A DNA stretch of 34,422 nucleotides, taken from Nocardia brasiliensis IFM 10847. GTDB taxonomy: Bacteria; Actinomycetota; Actinomycetes; Mycobacteriales; Mycobacteriaceae. Made by a program: the position numbers and the translations under genes. The stretch lies in the NCBI RefSeq assembly GCF_000710915.1, contig NZ_BAUA01000092.1, positions 1 through 34,422 on the forward strand. The letters run 5' to 3'. Below the pieces are notes generated by a model. The model was not told where the DNA came from and ran no database searches. It saw only the letters and a program-made list of their open reading frames with translations. Below, piece by piece: positions 7,439 through 15,324 of the stretch (positions are counted from its first letter, which is position 1; each line of letters starts with the position of its first letter).

Positions 7439-9826
7439 TCAGGCGGCGGAGGTAACGCGGTAGACGTCGTAGACGCCTTCCACATTGCGGACCACGTTCA
7501 GCAGATGGCCCAGGTGCTTCGGATCGCCCATCTCGAAGGTGAACTTGCTGATCGCCACCCGGTCGCCGTGCGTGGCCACCGACGCGGACAGGATGTTCAC
7601 CTTCTCGTCGGCGAGCACCTTCGTCACGTCGGAGAGCAACCGGGTACGGTCGAGCGCCTCGATCTGGATGGCCACCAGGAACACCGAGGACGGCGACGGC
7701 GCCCAGGCCACCTCGATGATGCGTTCGGCCTGATCCTGCAGCGATCCGGCGTTGGTGCAGTCGGTGCGGTGCACGCTGACCGCGCCGCCGCGCGTCACGA
7801 AGCCCATGATCTCGTCGCCCGGCACCGGCGTACAGCACTTGGCCAGCTTGGCCACCGTGCCCGGCGCCCCGGGAATCAGCACACCCGCGTCGCCGGTGGT
7901 CCGCTGCCGCGCCGGGGTGGTCGACGGGGTGGACCGCTCGGCCAGCTCGTTCTCCACGTCACCGATGCCGCCCAGCTGCGCCATCAGGCGCTGCACCACG
8001 TGATGCGCGGAGACCTGGTGCTCACCGACCGCGGTGTACAGCGTGGAGATATCGGTGTAGTGCAGTTCGTGCGCGACCGCGGTCATCGCGTCGACGCTCA
8101 TCAACCGCTGCAGCGGCAGACCGACCCGGCGGACCTCCTTGGAGATCTGCTCCTTGCCGTTCTCCAGGGCCTCCTCGCGGCGCTCCTTGGCGAACCACTG
8201 CCGGATCTTGGCCTTGGCGCGCGGGGAGACCACGAAGTTCTGCCAGTCCCGGCTCGGCCCGGCGTTCTGCGCCTTCGAGGTGAACACCTCGACGACCTCA
8301 CCGTTCTCCAGCTGCCGCTCCAGCGCGACCAGCCTGCCGTTCACCCGGGCGCCGATGCACTTGTGCCCGACCTCGGTGTGCACCGCGTACGCGAAATCGA
8401 CCGGAGTCGACTTCTGCGGCAGCGTGATCACGTCGCCCTTCGGGGTGAACACGAAGATCTCCGGCGACTTCAGATCGAAACGCAGCGACTCCAGGAACTC
8501 GGCCGGGTCGGCCGCCTCGCGCTGCCAGTCGAGCAGCTGACGCATCCACGCCATGTCGTCGACTTCGGTGCTGTCGTTGGAGTGCTTGCCGCGGGTCTCC
8601 TTGTACCGCCAGTGCGCGGCGATGCCGAACTCCGCGGTGCGGTGCATGTCCTGGGTGCGGATCTGCACCTCCAGCGGCTTGCCGTCCGGGCCGACCACGG
8701 TGGTGTGCAGCGACTGGTAGACGCCGTAGCGCGGCTGGGCGATGTAGTCCTTGAACCGGCCCGCCATCGGCTGCCACAGCGAGTGCACCACGCCGACCGC
8801 GGCGTAGCAGTCACGCACCTCGTCGCAGAGGATGCGGATGCCGACCAGGTCGTGGATGTCGTCGAAGTCCTTACCCTTGACGATCATCTTCTGGTAGATC
8901 GACCAGTAGTGCTTCGGGCGACCCTCGACGATCGCGTTGATCCGGGAGGCCGCAAGGGTATTGACGATCTCGGCGCGCACCTTGGCCAGGTAGGTGTCGC
9001 GTGAGGGCGCCCGGTCGGCGACCAGGCGCACGATCTCGTCGTACTTCTTCGGATGCAGGATGGCGAACGCGAGGTCCTCCAGCTCCCACTTGACCGTCGC
9101 CATACCGAGGCGATGGGCAAGCGGCGCAATGACTTCGAGCGTTTCCTTCGCCTTTTTCGCCTGCTTCTCCGGCGGCAGGAAGCGCATGGTGCGCATGTTG
9201 TGCAGCCGGTCGGCGACCTTGATCACCAGCACGCGCGGATCGCGCGCCATCGCGATGATCATCTTGCGGATCGTTTCGGCCTCGGCGGCCGCGCCGAGAT
9301 TGACCTTGTCCAGCTTGGTGACGCCGTCCACCAGGTGCGCCACCTCGGGACCGAAGTCCAGGGTCAGCTGCTCGAGCGAGTAGCCGGTGTCCTCGACGGT
9401 GTCGTGCAGCAGCGCGGCCACCAGCGTGGTCGTGTCCATGCCGAGCTCGGCCAGGATGTTGGCCACCGCGAGCGGATGCGTGATGTACGGATCGCCGGAC
9501 TTGCGGAACTGATGCTTGTGCCGCTCGTCGGCCACGTCGAAGGCGCGCTGCAACAGCGTCAGGTTCGCCTTCGGATACAGCTCACGGTGCACGCTGGCCA
9601 GCGGTTCCAGCACCGGCTTCACCGCGGCGATACCGCGCTGACCGGTCATCCGGCGGGCGAGCCTGGCGCGCACCCGGCGCGAGGCCGAGGTCGGCACCGC
9701 CGCGGTCGCGCCGGCCGGTCGGGCAGGGGTACCGGGTTTAGGCGGTTCTCCCCCGGTGGCGGCACCGTTCGACTGCGGGGCTCCTGCCGATTGCTCGACA
9801 TTCGCCTCGCCCAAGTGCTGAGTCAT
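7439..9826 (-). CDS. rel: Bifunctional (p)ppGpp synthetase/hydrolase Rel
   Basis: This 795-residue protein makes ppGpp/pppGpp from ATP and GDP/GTP on stalled ribosomes and hydrolyses it when conditions improve. After a disordered N-terminus (1-60) comes the HD hydrolase domain, with HPLAVANIL at about 117, HDTVED at 141-146 and ADRLHNMRTM at 205-214. All the metal-site residues expected of an active hydrolase are present. The synthetase domain follows (GRPKHYWSIYQKM near 302, FDDIHDLVGIRI near 321, RYGVYQSLHTTV near 366, EVQIRTQDMHR near 386). Next are a TGS domain (EIFVFTPKGDVITLP), a helical/Zn-finger-like region with CCTPVPGDEI, and a C-terminal ACT domain. GAGAGG precedes the ATG. In mycobacteria it follows apt directly; here apt is about 20 kb away and rel has a 300-base upstream gap to hold its own promoter. 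Confidence 0.97.
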   Translation of the reverse strand: MTQHLGEANVEQSAGAPQSNGAATGGEPPKPGTPARPAGATAAVPTSASRRVRARLARRMTGQRGIAAVKPVLEPLASVHRELYPKANLTLLQRAFDVADERHKHQFRKSGDPYITHPLAVANILAELGMDTTTLVAALLHDTVEDTGYSLEQLTLDFGPEVAHLVDGVTKLDKVNLGAAAEAETIRKMIIAMARDPRVLVIKVADRLHNMRTMRFLPPEKQAKKAKETLEVIAPLAHRLGMATVKWELEDLAFAILHPKKYDEIVRLVADRAPSRDTYLAKVRAEIVNTLAASRINAIVEGRPKHYWSIYQKMIVKGKDFDDIHDLVGIRILCDEVRDCYAAVGVVHSLWQPMAGRFKDYIAQPRYGVYQSLHTTVVGPDGKPLEVQIRTQDMHRTAEFGIAAHWRYKETRGKHSNDSTEVDDMAWMRQLLDWQREAADPAEFLESLRFDLKSPEIFVFTPKGDVITLPQKSTPVDFAYAVHTEVGHKCIGARVNGRLVALERQLENGEVVEVFTSKAQNAGPSRDWQNFVVSPRAKAKIRQWFAKERREEALENGKEQISKEVRRVGLPLQRLMSVDAMTAVAHELHYTDISTLYTAVGEHQVSAHHVVQRLMAQLGGIGDVENELAERSTPSTTPARQRTTGDAGVLIPGAPGTVAKLAKCCTPVPGDEIMGFVTRGGAVSVHRTDCTNAGSLQDQAERIIEVAWAPSPSSVFLVAIQIEALDRTRLLSDVTKVLADEKVNILSASVATHGDRVAISKFTFEMGDPKHLGHLLNVVRNVEGVYDVYRVTSAA

Positions 9827-10126
9827 GCCACCACCTCTCAGTGCCCACTGGCGGCGCGCACGGACCCTCCGTGGTTACGCAGGCTGCCGCCTCCGGGCCT
9901 GTCGTTCGCGCCGCGTGCCTCGATCGGACCACCCTATCCGACCGTGGCAACCGCCCAGACCACCAACTTTAGTCCCGACGGCGCAGTGCTGTCCGGCGCG
10001 CGACGACGGGGGTGCGGTATGGGGGTCTCGGGCCGGATGGCACGAGGTTCGCCGAGTACTCCGAGGCGTACGGGAAAGCGTGACATATCAGGCGTCGCGC
10101 GGAGGCGTTTGTCGCCGGACTGATCG
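9827..10126. other. Upstream region of rel, probably holding its promoter
   Basis: These 300 bases lie between the phosphodiesterase stop and the rel start, both on the minus strand. GAGAGG a few bases before the rel ATG is the ribosome-binding site. An imperfect repeat (TCGGA ... TCCGA, 8-base spacer, near 9924-9941) is visible. I could not assign -35/-10 boxes with ordinary spacing. Because apt is far away, rel cannot rely on read-through from apt, so a promoter is expected here or upstream of the phosphodiesterase gene. Confidence 0.4.
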
Positions 10127-11083
10127 CTAACGGATAGTGGCCACGTCGTGGGGCGTGCGGGTGATCATCGACCGGCCGTCGAAGTCCGGACTCGCCGCGA
10201 CACCCAGCAGATCGACCACGGTCGGGGTGATGTCGACCAGGGTGAACCGTGCGGAGGTGCTGCCCGCGGCGAAGTCCGGGCCCCGGGCGATGACGAAATT
10301 CGTTGTCTCGTCCGCGGATCGGCCGCCGTGGCCGCCCTTCGGGGTGTGTCCGTGATCGGCGGTGACCAGGATGGTCCAGCGCTCGCCCGGATTGGCCTGT
10401 GCCCGCGCGTCCACCGCGGCGGCGATCCGGCCCACCTGCGCATCGATGCGCCGGACGGCGTCGAGGTAGTCGTCGGACGCGCCGCCGTCCTGATGACCGG
10501 CGTGATCGACCTGGTCCAGGTGCGTGAAAAGGAAGTCGGGCGCGAACTTGGTGACGGCGGCGACCACGGCGGTGGTGGTGGCCGCGTCGGTCTTCGCCTC
10601 GTCGGGGTCGTCCGGCACGGGCGGGGTGGAAACGACCACGTCGGCGCGCGGATCACCGCTGCCCGTCATGGTCGCGATCTGATCCCAGGTGGCGATGGAC
10701 TGGGTCTTGAGCGCCGGATCGGCCCGCTCGAGCTGGGTGAACACCGTCGGGTAGGCCGCGAACGGCGCGGCGGTGAAATTGTTGTCCTCGATACCGTGCT
10801 TGCGGTCCCACACGCCGGTCAGCACCGACGCCCAGGACGGACCGGAGATGGTGATGTGCGGGGCGATCGAGGAACGGCTGAGCAGCCCTTCTGCGCTGAG
10901 CCGCAACAGATTCGGGGCCTGTACCTGCTTCACTTTGTCGAACATCAGGCCGTCCAGCCCGATCACGACAACCTTGTCCACGCGGGTGTCCGCCTGCGCC
11001 ACACCGGCGACCACGGTCAGCGGCAGCACGGTCGCGGCGGCGACGGCGAGGGCCTTGGCAACGAGGCGCATACCCCGAACCAT
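10127..11083 (-). CDS. Secreted alkaline-phosphatase-superfamily phosphodiesterase/pyrophosphatase
   Basis: This 318-residue protein has a signal peptide (to about AGVAQA, residue 31) and then the two-metal alkaline phosphatase/type I phosphodiesterase core. Metal and nucleophile motifs are in the expected order: VVVIGLDGLMFD, TISGPSWASVLTG (Ser/Thr nucleophile), THLDQVDHAGH, VTADHGHTPKGGHGG and a C-terminal DITPTVVDLLG block. The family hydrolyses phosphomonoesters, phosphodiesters or nucleotide pyrophosphates outside the cytoplasm; the substrate cannot be told. An alternative ATG four codons in (11071) would give an equally good signal peptide, and neither has a clear Shine-Dalgarno sequence. 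It lies upstream of rel, divergent from a metallophosphoesterase. Confidence 0.85.
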   Translation of the reverse strand: MVRGMRLVAKALAVAAATVLPLTVVAGVAQADTRVDKVVVIGLDGLMFDKVKQVQAPNLLRLSAEGLLSRSSIAPHITISGPSWASVLTGVWDRKHGIEDNNFTAAPFAAYPTVFTQLERADPALKTQSIATWDQIATMTGSGDPRADVVVSTPPVPDDPDEAKTDAATTTAVVAAVTKFAPDFLFTHLDQVDHAGHQDGGASDDYLDAVRRIDAQVGRIAAAVDARAQANPGERWTILVTADHGHTPKGGHGGRSADETTNFVIARGPDFAAGSTSARFTLVDITPTVVDLLGVAASPDFDGRSMITRTPHDVATIR

Positions 11084-11286
11084 GCGGGGCGCACCGGCCG
11101 CGCGGATAGCCTCCGCGAGCAGTGTTCACCGATGCTTCATCGCTCGCGGCAATGCCCGTTCCCTCGCTGAACAGGGGTTGAACTATCCATAGCCGAAAGC
11201 TATTCGACAAGCTCACAGGTGGGTAGCGGGTGGGTGAACGCCGGATTTCGGTTGACACTGCGGCACCGGTGTGGCTGGCTGACGCC

Positions 11287-12048
11287 ATGTCAGCCGATTC
11301 CGCGCGGCCCGGTGTCCGGGTCGCGGCCGTCGCGGACACCCATCTGCGCCCCGCCGTTGCCGGACGTTTTCGTCCCGCGTTCCGCCGTCTGGCCGAGCAG
11401 GCGGACGTCCTGCTGCTCGCGGGCGATCTCACCGACGGCGGCACGCTCGCCGAGACCGACCTGCTCTGCGCCGAAATCGGCGACCTGCCCGTGCCGGTCG
11501 TCGCGGTGCTCGGCAACCACGATCACGACCGGCGGCTCGGCTATCGCATCGCCGCCCAGCTCACCGCCGCCGGCGTGCATATGCTCGACGGGACCGCGAT
11601 CACCCTCGAGCTGAACGGTTTTCGGCTCGGCATCGCGGGCGTCATGGGCGGCAGCGGCGGCTTCCCCGACCACCCCGGCAACCCGGACACCGGCACCGTG
11701 GAGCACCGCGAACGGATGCGCCGCAGCCCGCTGGACGCGCTGCGGTTACAGCAGGCCCTCGACACCTTGGACACCGAAATCCGCATCGCCCTCATGCATT
11801 TCGCGCCGACCCTCGACACCCTGGCAGGCGAGCCGCCCAAGATCTACCCCGGCCTCGGCTGCGCCGACCTCGGCCGGGCCGTCGACGCAGGCAGAGCCAC
11901 CCTCGCCGTCCACGGCCACGCCCACGCCGGCACCGAAATCGGTTGCACACCAGGCGGTATCCCGGTCCGCAACGTCTCCTACCCGGTCCTCGGCCGCCCC
12001 TACGCCGTCTACACCCTCACCCCGCACCTCGCCACTGATTCATTCTGA
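11287..12048 (+). CDS. Calcineurin-like metallophosphoesterase
   Basis: This 253-residue cytoplasmic protein has the five metal-binding motifs of the calcineurin-like fold in order: VADTHLRP (D-x-H), LLAGDLTDGG, VLGNHDHD, MHFAP and HGHAHAGT. The family includes cyclic-nucleotide phosphodiesterases, UDP-sugar hydrolases and protein phosphatases; the substrate cannot be assigned. I chose the ATG at 11287 because it places the first beta-strand about ten residues in, as usual for the family. A GTG at 11230 would add 19 residues with no homology signal. Its promoter lies in the 203 bases shared with the divergent secreted phosphodiesterase. The gene ends 80 bases from the convergent Nudix gene. 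Confidence 0.88.
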   Translation: MSADSARPGVRVAAVADTHLRPAVAGRFRPAFRRLAEQADVLLLAGDLTDGGTLAETDLLCAEIGDLPVPVVAVLGNHDHDRRLGYRIAAQLTAAGVHMLDGTAITLELNGFRLGIAGVMGGSGGFPDHPGNPDTGTVEHRERMRRSPLDALRLQQALDTLDTEIRIALMHFAPTLDTLAGEPPKIYPGLGCADLGRAVDAGRATLAVHGHAHAGTEIGCTPGGIPVRNVSYPVLGRPYAVYTLTPHLATDSF

Positions 12049-12057
12049 ATCCGCCCC

Positions 12058-12081
12058 GCACCAGCAGCCCAGAAGTGGTGC
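12058..12081. terminator. Weak hairpin between convergent genes
   Basis: GCACCA (12058-12063) pairs with TGGTGC (12076-12081) across a 12-base loop. GCAGCC inside the loop can alternatively pair with GGCTGC at 12083-12088. It lies between the metallophosphoesterase and Nudix stops. There is no T-tract, so it is at best a weak bidirectional terminator. Confidence 0.25.
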
Positions 12082-12128
12082 AGGCTGCCCAGCGCCACCC
12101 GGCAACTCGGCCTGGGGGCGAAAGCGGC

Positions 12129-12764
12129 CTACTCCGCGGACGGCTCGGGGTCGAAGGCCCAGATGGCGGCGGGGCGGCCGGTGGGTTTGACGCGGCGGCG
12201 TTCGGTGGTGCGGGCCAGGCCGGGGAGGGCGGCGAGGGTGCGGTTGAGATTGGCGGGGTCGGGGCGAGCGCCGGCCAGGGCGGTGGTGGCTGCGACGGCG
12301 CGGGTGGCCGGGAACTCGTCGCCGATCAGGGCGCGGGTGAAGGGCAGGTCCTTCCACAGCAGACCGGAAAGGAGCCCGCGGGCAGCCTCGACGATCCGGT
12401 TGTGGTCGAAGGCCAGCTCGGGCACTCCGTCGAATTCGACCCAGTGCGCGGGCCCCTCGTGCGGTCCGACCACCGCCCACATGGCGATCGAGAGCGTCGG
12501 CCCGCGGGGGTCACGATTCGGTTCATCGAAGGTCACCAGCTGACCGACCGCACCGATCGCCGCCTGCGGTACCCCGAGCTTCGTGTGCACGGCCCGGCGC
12601 GCGGCCTCCACCAACCGCTCCCCCCGCCCGAGCAGCACACCCGGCAACGCCAGCTCACCGGCGAACGGATCCAGCGCCCGCGACGCCACCCCCAAGCGCA
12701 CCTCGGCGTCGTCACCCCAGAACCGCAACGTCACCACATCCACCGAAACCACAGACTGCTCCAC
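12129..12764 (-). CDS. NrtR-like regulator: inactive Nudix domain plus winged helix
   Basis: From a GTG at 12764 (AGGA about 10 bases upstream) the protein has 211 residues. Residues 1-130 form a Nudix fold starting VVSVDVVTLRFWGDD. The Nudix box is at about 41-66 (ALPGVLLGRGERLVEAARRA, then VHTKLGV). The metal-binding R-E-x-x-E-E core is replaced by R-A-V-H-T-K, so hydrolysis is not expected. The C-terminal part (from PAIWAFDP backwards through LNRTLAALPGLARTTERRRVKPTGRP) is a winged-helix arm. This combination defines NrtR-type repressors, which bind ADP-ribose-like nucleotides and control NAD or related genes. It is downstream of the vWA and PurA-like genes on the same strand, making it the likely regulator of that cluster. 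The open frame runs further upstream to 12983 but has no recognisable homology there. Confidence 0.8.
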   Translation of the reverse strand: MEQSVVSVDVVTLRFWGDDAEVRLGVASRALDPFAGELALPGVLLGRGERLVEAARRAVHTKLGVPQAAIGAVGQLVTFDEPNRDPRGPTLSIAMWAVVGPHEGPAHWVEFDGVPELAFDHNRIVEAARGLLSGLLWKDLPFTRALIGDEFPATRAVAATTALAGARPDPANLNRTLAALPGLARTTERRRVKPTGRPAAIWAFDPEPSAE

Positions 12765-12867
12765 GCCGCCCAATCCTGCCCCACCCCAGCCACTCCGCCC
12801 GACGCGGCACATCATGTCGACGTCACCGATTTCCGCCGGACGAGTCGGCGCACGGACGGGGCCCGCG

Positions 12868-12883
12868 CCAGGTGCGCGCCTGG
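12868..12883. promoter_or_regulatory. Near-perfect 16-bp palindrome upstream of the NrtR-like gene
   Basis: CCAGG-TGCGCG-CCTGG is symmetrical except at the T/C position next to each arm. It lies about 105 bases upstream of the NrtR-like start, in the 221 bases separating it from the PurA-like gene. It could be an operator or simply a GC-rich chance palindrome. Confidence 0.25.
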
Positions 12884-12985
12884 TACCGGCCGTGGGCGCA
12901 GACCGGCCCCGGTGGACTCGCCTCAGCGTGACCCTGCGGTTGTGTTCGACCCCGGGGCTGTCGACCCGGAAGTACGCTGCCACGC

Positions 12986-14239
12986 CTATCGTGCCGCAGT
13001 GGCGAGGGCTGGGGTGCGGTGGGCGCGGGTGGGGCCGTCGGAGGTGAGGGCTACGGGGGTGCCCAGCTGCTGTTCCAGCCAGGGCACCACGTCGGTGGGG
13101 AGCTCGGTGAGCACTGGGTCGGCGTGGGCGAGGAGGTCGGTCAACCGTTGCTGGTGGGCGAGGTCTTGCCAGTCGCCGGGCGGCAGTTCGGCGAGAACGC
13201 CGCGCTCGGTGCGGTATTCCGTTGCCGCATAACGGGTTCCCGGGGCATCCAGGTGGGTTACGGCCAGCGCATCGATCCCGCCGGACACCGCGATGGCGTA
13301 GCGCAGCAGAATGGGGTCCAGGTGTCCGCGGCGGAACTCGCCCTGGTAGCGGCCGGTGGTGTTGTGCCGTTCCGGCAGGTCGAGTGCGCTGTCCTCGGTG
13401 GGAAACGGGCCCGCACCGTGTCTGGTCAGGTAGGTGCGGGTGACTCCGAGGACGTCACAGCTCGCGCCGATCTCGGCGAGCAGTGCACGGGCGTTGCGGG
13501 GTTCGACGGTGGACCAGGTGGTGTGCGGGTGAAAGCCGCGCCATTCGTCGAGCAGCACCCCCTGCGCCCCTTCGAAGACGAGCCGGCCGCGGCGCGCGAA
13601 CCCTTCCAGCTGTTCGCCGCCGACGATGCGGACGGCCGCGGCGAACTCCCGATACATCTCGACCAGATCATCGATCGGCTCGTACCCGTGTTCGCTGTTC
13701 GCGATCAACGCACCGTAGTGCGCGGCGAGACTCGCGAGCTTCTCCCGAAGCACCTCGGGGCGCAGGCAATCCGCTACGGTCGGCGCCGCGTGCTCGAGTG
13801 CGTACGCCGCCGTCTCGCCGATACCCCGCCCGCAGGAACCGTGCCGCGAGGAACCCCTCGCGTCCTCGCGCGCACGGTTCGCGGCGATATGGATCGGCGT
13901 GGTGAGCCGAGCTCGTCCGTCGATGCGTAACAGCGACAACGGATCTCGCACGCCGAGCACGGCGAGCTGTTCGGCCTCGCCGGCCAGCGCGATCGGCTCG
14001 ACCAGCATGTGCCGGGACAGCAATGTCGGCACACCGGAGAACGTGCCGGACCCGAACTGGGCGAAGGTGTGGTGGCGCCCCTGGGCGATCACGTTGTGCG
14101 CCGCCTGCGCTCCCCCGTTGAATCGCACCACGGCCGCCACCTCGAGCCCCGCCTCGGCCGAGCACAGCCAGTCGACCGTCGCGCCCTTTCCCGCGTCCCC
14201 GAATCCCAGGTCGACAACGACGATGTGCGATCGAAACAT
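12986..14239 (-). CDS. Divergent adenylosuccinate-synthetase-like enzyme
   Basis: An AGGAG about 9 bases upstream fixes the ATG at 14239 (417 residues); a GTG at 14263 precedes that site and is rejected. The PurA fold is recognisable end to end: GFGDAGKG at 12-19 (catalytic Asp15 kept, WGDEGKG otherwise altered), GGAQAAHNV with His48, and SCGRGIG at about 136. Further on are FEGAQGVLLDEW at 222, TRHGAGPFPTE at 272, TTGR at 294 and THLD at 328, where PurA has TKLD for guanine. The substrate loop reads GRYQGEFRRGHLD instead of GRRRRTGWLD, and the tip after FEGAQG reads FHPHTTWST. It is therefore probably a GTP- or NTP-dependent ligase acting on a different nucleotide, not the housekeeping enzyme. 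It follows the vWA gene by 38 bases. Confidence 0.8.
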   Translation of the reverse strand: MFRSHIVVVDLGFGDAGKGATVDWLCSAEAGLEVAAVVRFNGGAQAAHNVIAQGRHHTFAQFGSGTFSGVPTLLSRHMLVEPIALAGEAEQLAVLGVRDPLSLLRIDGRARLTTPIHIAANRAREDARGSSRHGSCGRGIGETAAYALEHAAPTVADCLRPEVLREKLASLAAHYGALIANSEHGYEPIDDLVEMYREFAAAVRIVGGEQLEGFARRGRLVFEGAQGVLLDEWRGFHPHTTWSTVEPRNARALLAEIGASCDVLGVTRTYLTRHGAGPFPTEDSALDLPERHNTTGRYQGEFRRGHLDPILLRYAIAVSGGIDALAVTHLDAPGTRYAATEYRTERGVLAELPPGDWQDLAHQQRLTDLLAHADPVLTELPTDVVPWLEQQLGTPVALTSDGPTRAHRTPALATAAR

Positions 14240-14277
14240 GCTCGGCTCCTGTCTATTCCACACCGGGCCAGCCGGAT

Positions 14278-15225
14278 TCAGCGGCGTCCGCTGGGCAATG
14301 CCCGCATCCGCGGACCGGTGGCCGCCAACGCCTTACCGACCGACGCGGCCTCGGCCGCCGACCCGACGTCCCGCAGATCCGCCAGCCCCCCATCCACGTC
14401 GACGCGGTTCTCCGCCACTCCGATGGTCAGCGCGATGAGTTCGCAGACCGCGGCGGGCTCGTCCAGCTTCATGAAGTGCTGGCCGAGCAGTCCGCGCCAG
14501 TGCTCGGCGATTTCCGGATCGTCGTAGTAGTTCGACTGATTCGGCAGGATGTAGTAGACGTGCCAGCGCTCGGCGAGTTCGCGGTAGATGGATTCCACCG
14601 AGATGTCGCGGCGCACACTGTCGCCGATCACGCTGCGGATGTGCCGCGACGCCAGCTTCGGCTTGTTCAGCTCGTCGCCGATCAGGAACAGATAGCCCTT
14701 CTTGCCCCGCTTCTCCCAAGCGTCGGTCACGATGTGGGTGGCCATGAAATAGGCCGCCAGCTCGTAACTTTCGGACTTCTGCCCACCGCCACCGCCTTCG
14801 AGCAGGATGGCGCGCAGTTGCTCGTCCATCCGGTTGTCCGACTCGAACTGCCCGACCTGCAACGGCACTCGGTCGGTGTCGGCATCGCCGATGGCGCCGA
14901 ACAGGATCTGCGGATCGTCCGCGTAGCCCTTGCGCTGCAGCAGGCCGTGCAGCGTGCCGAGCTTCTGCTGCATGATCCGCGGCACCCGGCCCATCGAGCC
15001 GGTGACGTCGAACAGCACCGCGATGGGCAGCGAGTTGTCGTGGTCGGCGGAGTCGCGGCATTCCCGCACCGTGACCCCGAGCGGGTCGAGCGTCGGATGC
15101 GCCTGCCAGCTGTCGTAGGGCACGCCCTGCATCTCGGCGGTGTATCCGAAGTCGTCGAGCCCCCGGCTGGCACGGAAGGTCTTGGCCGCCCGGTAGGCGG
15201 TGTCGTCCCAATTCCCGTATCCCAT
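14278..15225 (-). CDS. vWA (von Willebrand factor A) domain protein
   Basis: This 315-residue protein has no signal peptide or membrane segment, so it is cytoplasmic. A conserved N-terminus (MGYGNWDDTAYRAAKTFRA) precedes the vWA domain (about 65-260). The domain's metal-ion-dependent adhesion motif is FDVTGSMG, with D73, T75 and S77. Later LFGAIGDADTD gives the further acidic ligands, and GGGGGQKSESYELAAYFMA and YLFLIGDELN complete the Rossmann-like core. Cytoplasmic vWA proteins usually act as scaffolds or sensors of multiprotein systems, often with AAA ATPases, but none is next to this one. GAGAGGAAG precedes the ATG. It is the first gene of the vWA / PurA-like / NrtR-like set, and a palindromic operator-like sequence lies 29-49 bases upstream. 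Confidence 0.82.
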   Translation of the reverse strand: MGYGNWDDTAYRAAKTFRASRGLDDFGYTAEMQGVPYDSWQAHPTLDPLGVTVRECRDSADHDNSLPIAVLFDVTGSMGRVPRIMQQKLGTLHGLLQRKGYADDPQILFGAIGDADTDRVPLQVGQFESDNRMDEQLRAILLEGGGGGQKSESYELAAYFMATHIVTDAWEKRGKKGYLFLIGDELNKPKLASRHIRSVIGDSVRRDISVESIYRELAERWHVYYILPNQSNYYDDPEIAEHWRGLLGQHFMKLDEPAAVCELIALTIGVAENRVDVDGGLADLRDVGSAAEAASVGKALAATGPRMRALPSGRR

Positions 15226-15253
15226 GTGATCACTTCCTCTCGTGAACTAGTTT

Positions 15254-15274
15254 TAGTTTAGGCGACCAAAACTA
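15254..15274. promoter_or_regulatory. 21-bp palindromic operator candidate for the vWA operon
   Basis: Arms TAGTTT and AAACTA, with inner GG and CC, pair at 8 of 10 positions around a central G. The site is AT-rich in a GC-rich surrounding. It sits 29 bases upstream of the vWA start and about 50 bases upstream of the divergent Rid-family gene. That is where a repressor would overlap both promoters. The NrtR-like protein encoded by the third gene of the vWA operon is the obvious candidate to bind it. Confidence 0.6.
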
Positions 15275-15324
15275 TCGTGGTCAAGAGTTTCCCGTGAATC
15301 CCATTGCCTGGCAAGATCGACGGG

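Noticed and set aside
7155..7463. A 102-codon plus-strand frame between rel and cutinase
   Set aside because: Third positions lack GC bias, there is no ribosome-binding site, and its end overlaps the rel 3' end.
7505..9004. A 499-codon plus-strand frame
   Set aside because: It lies opposite the certain rel gene and has the low-complexity composition of an antisense shadow.
12765..12983. N-terminal extension of the NrtR-like protein to 284 residues
   Set aside because: The extension is Arg/Gly/Pro-rich without homology. The GTG at 12764 has a ribosome-binding site and places the Nudix fold at the N-terminus.
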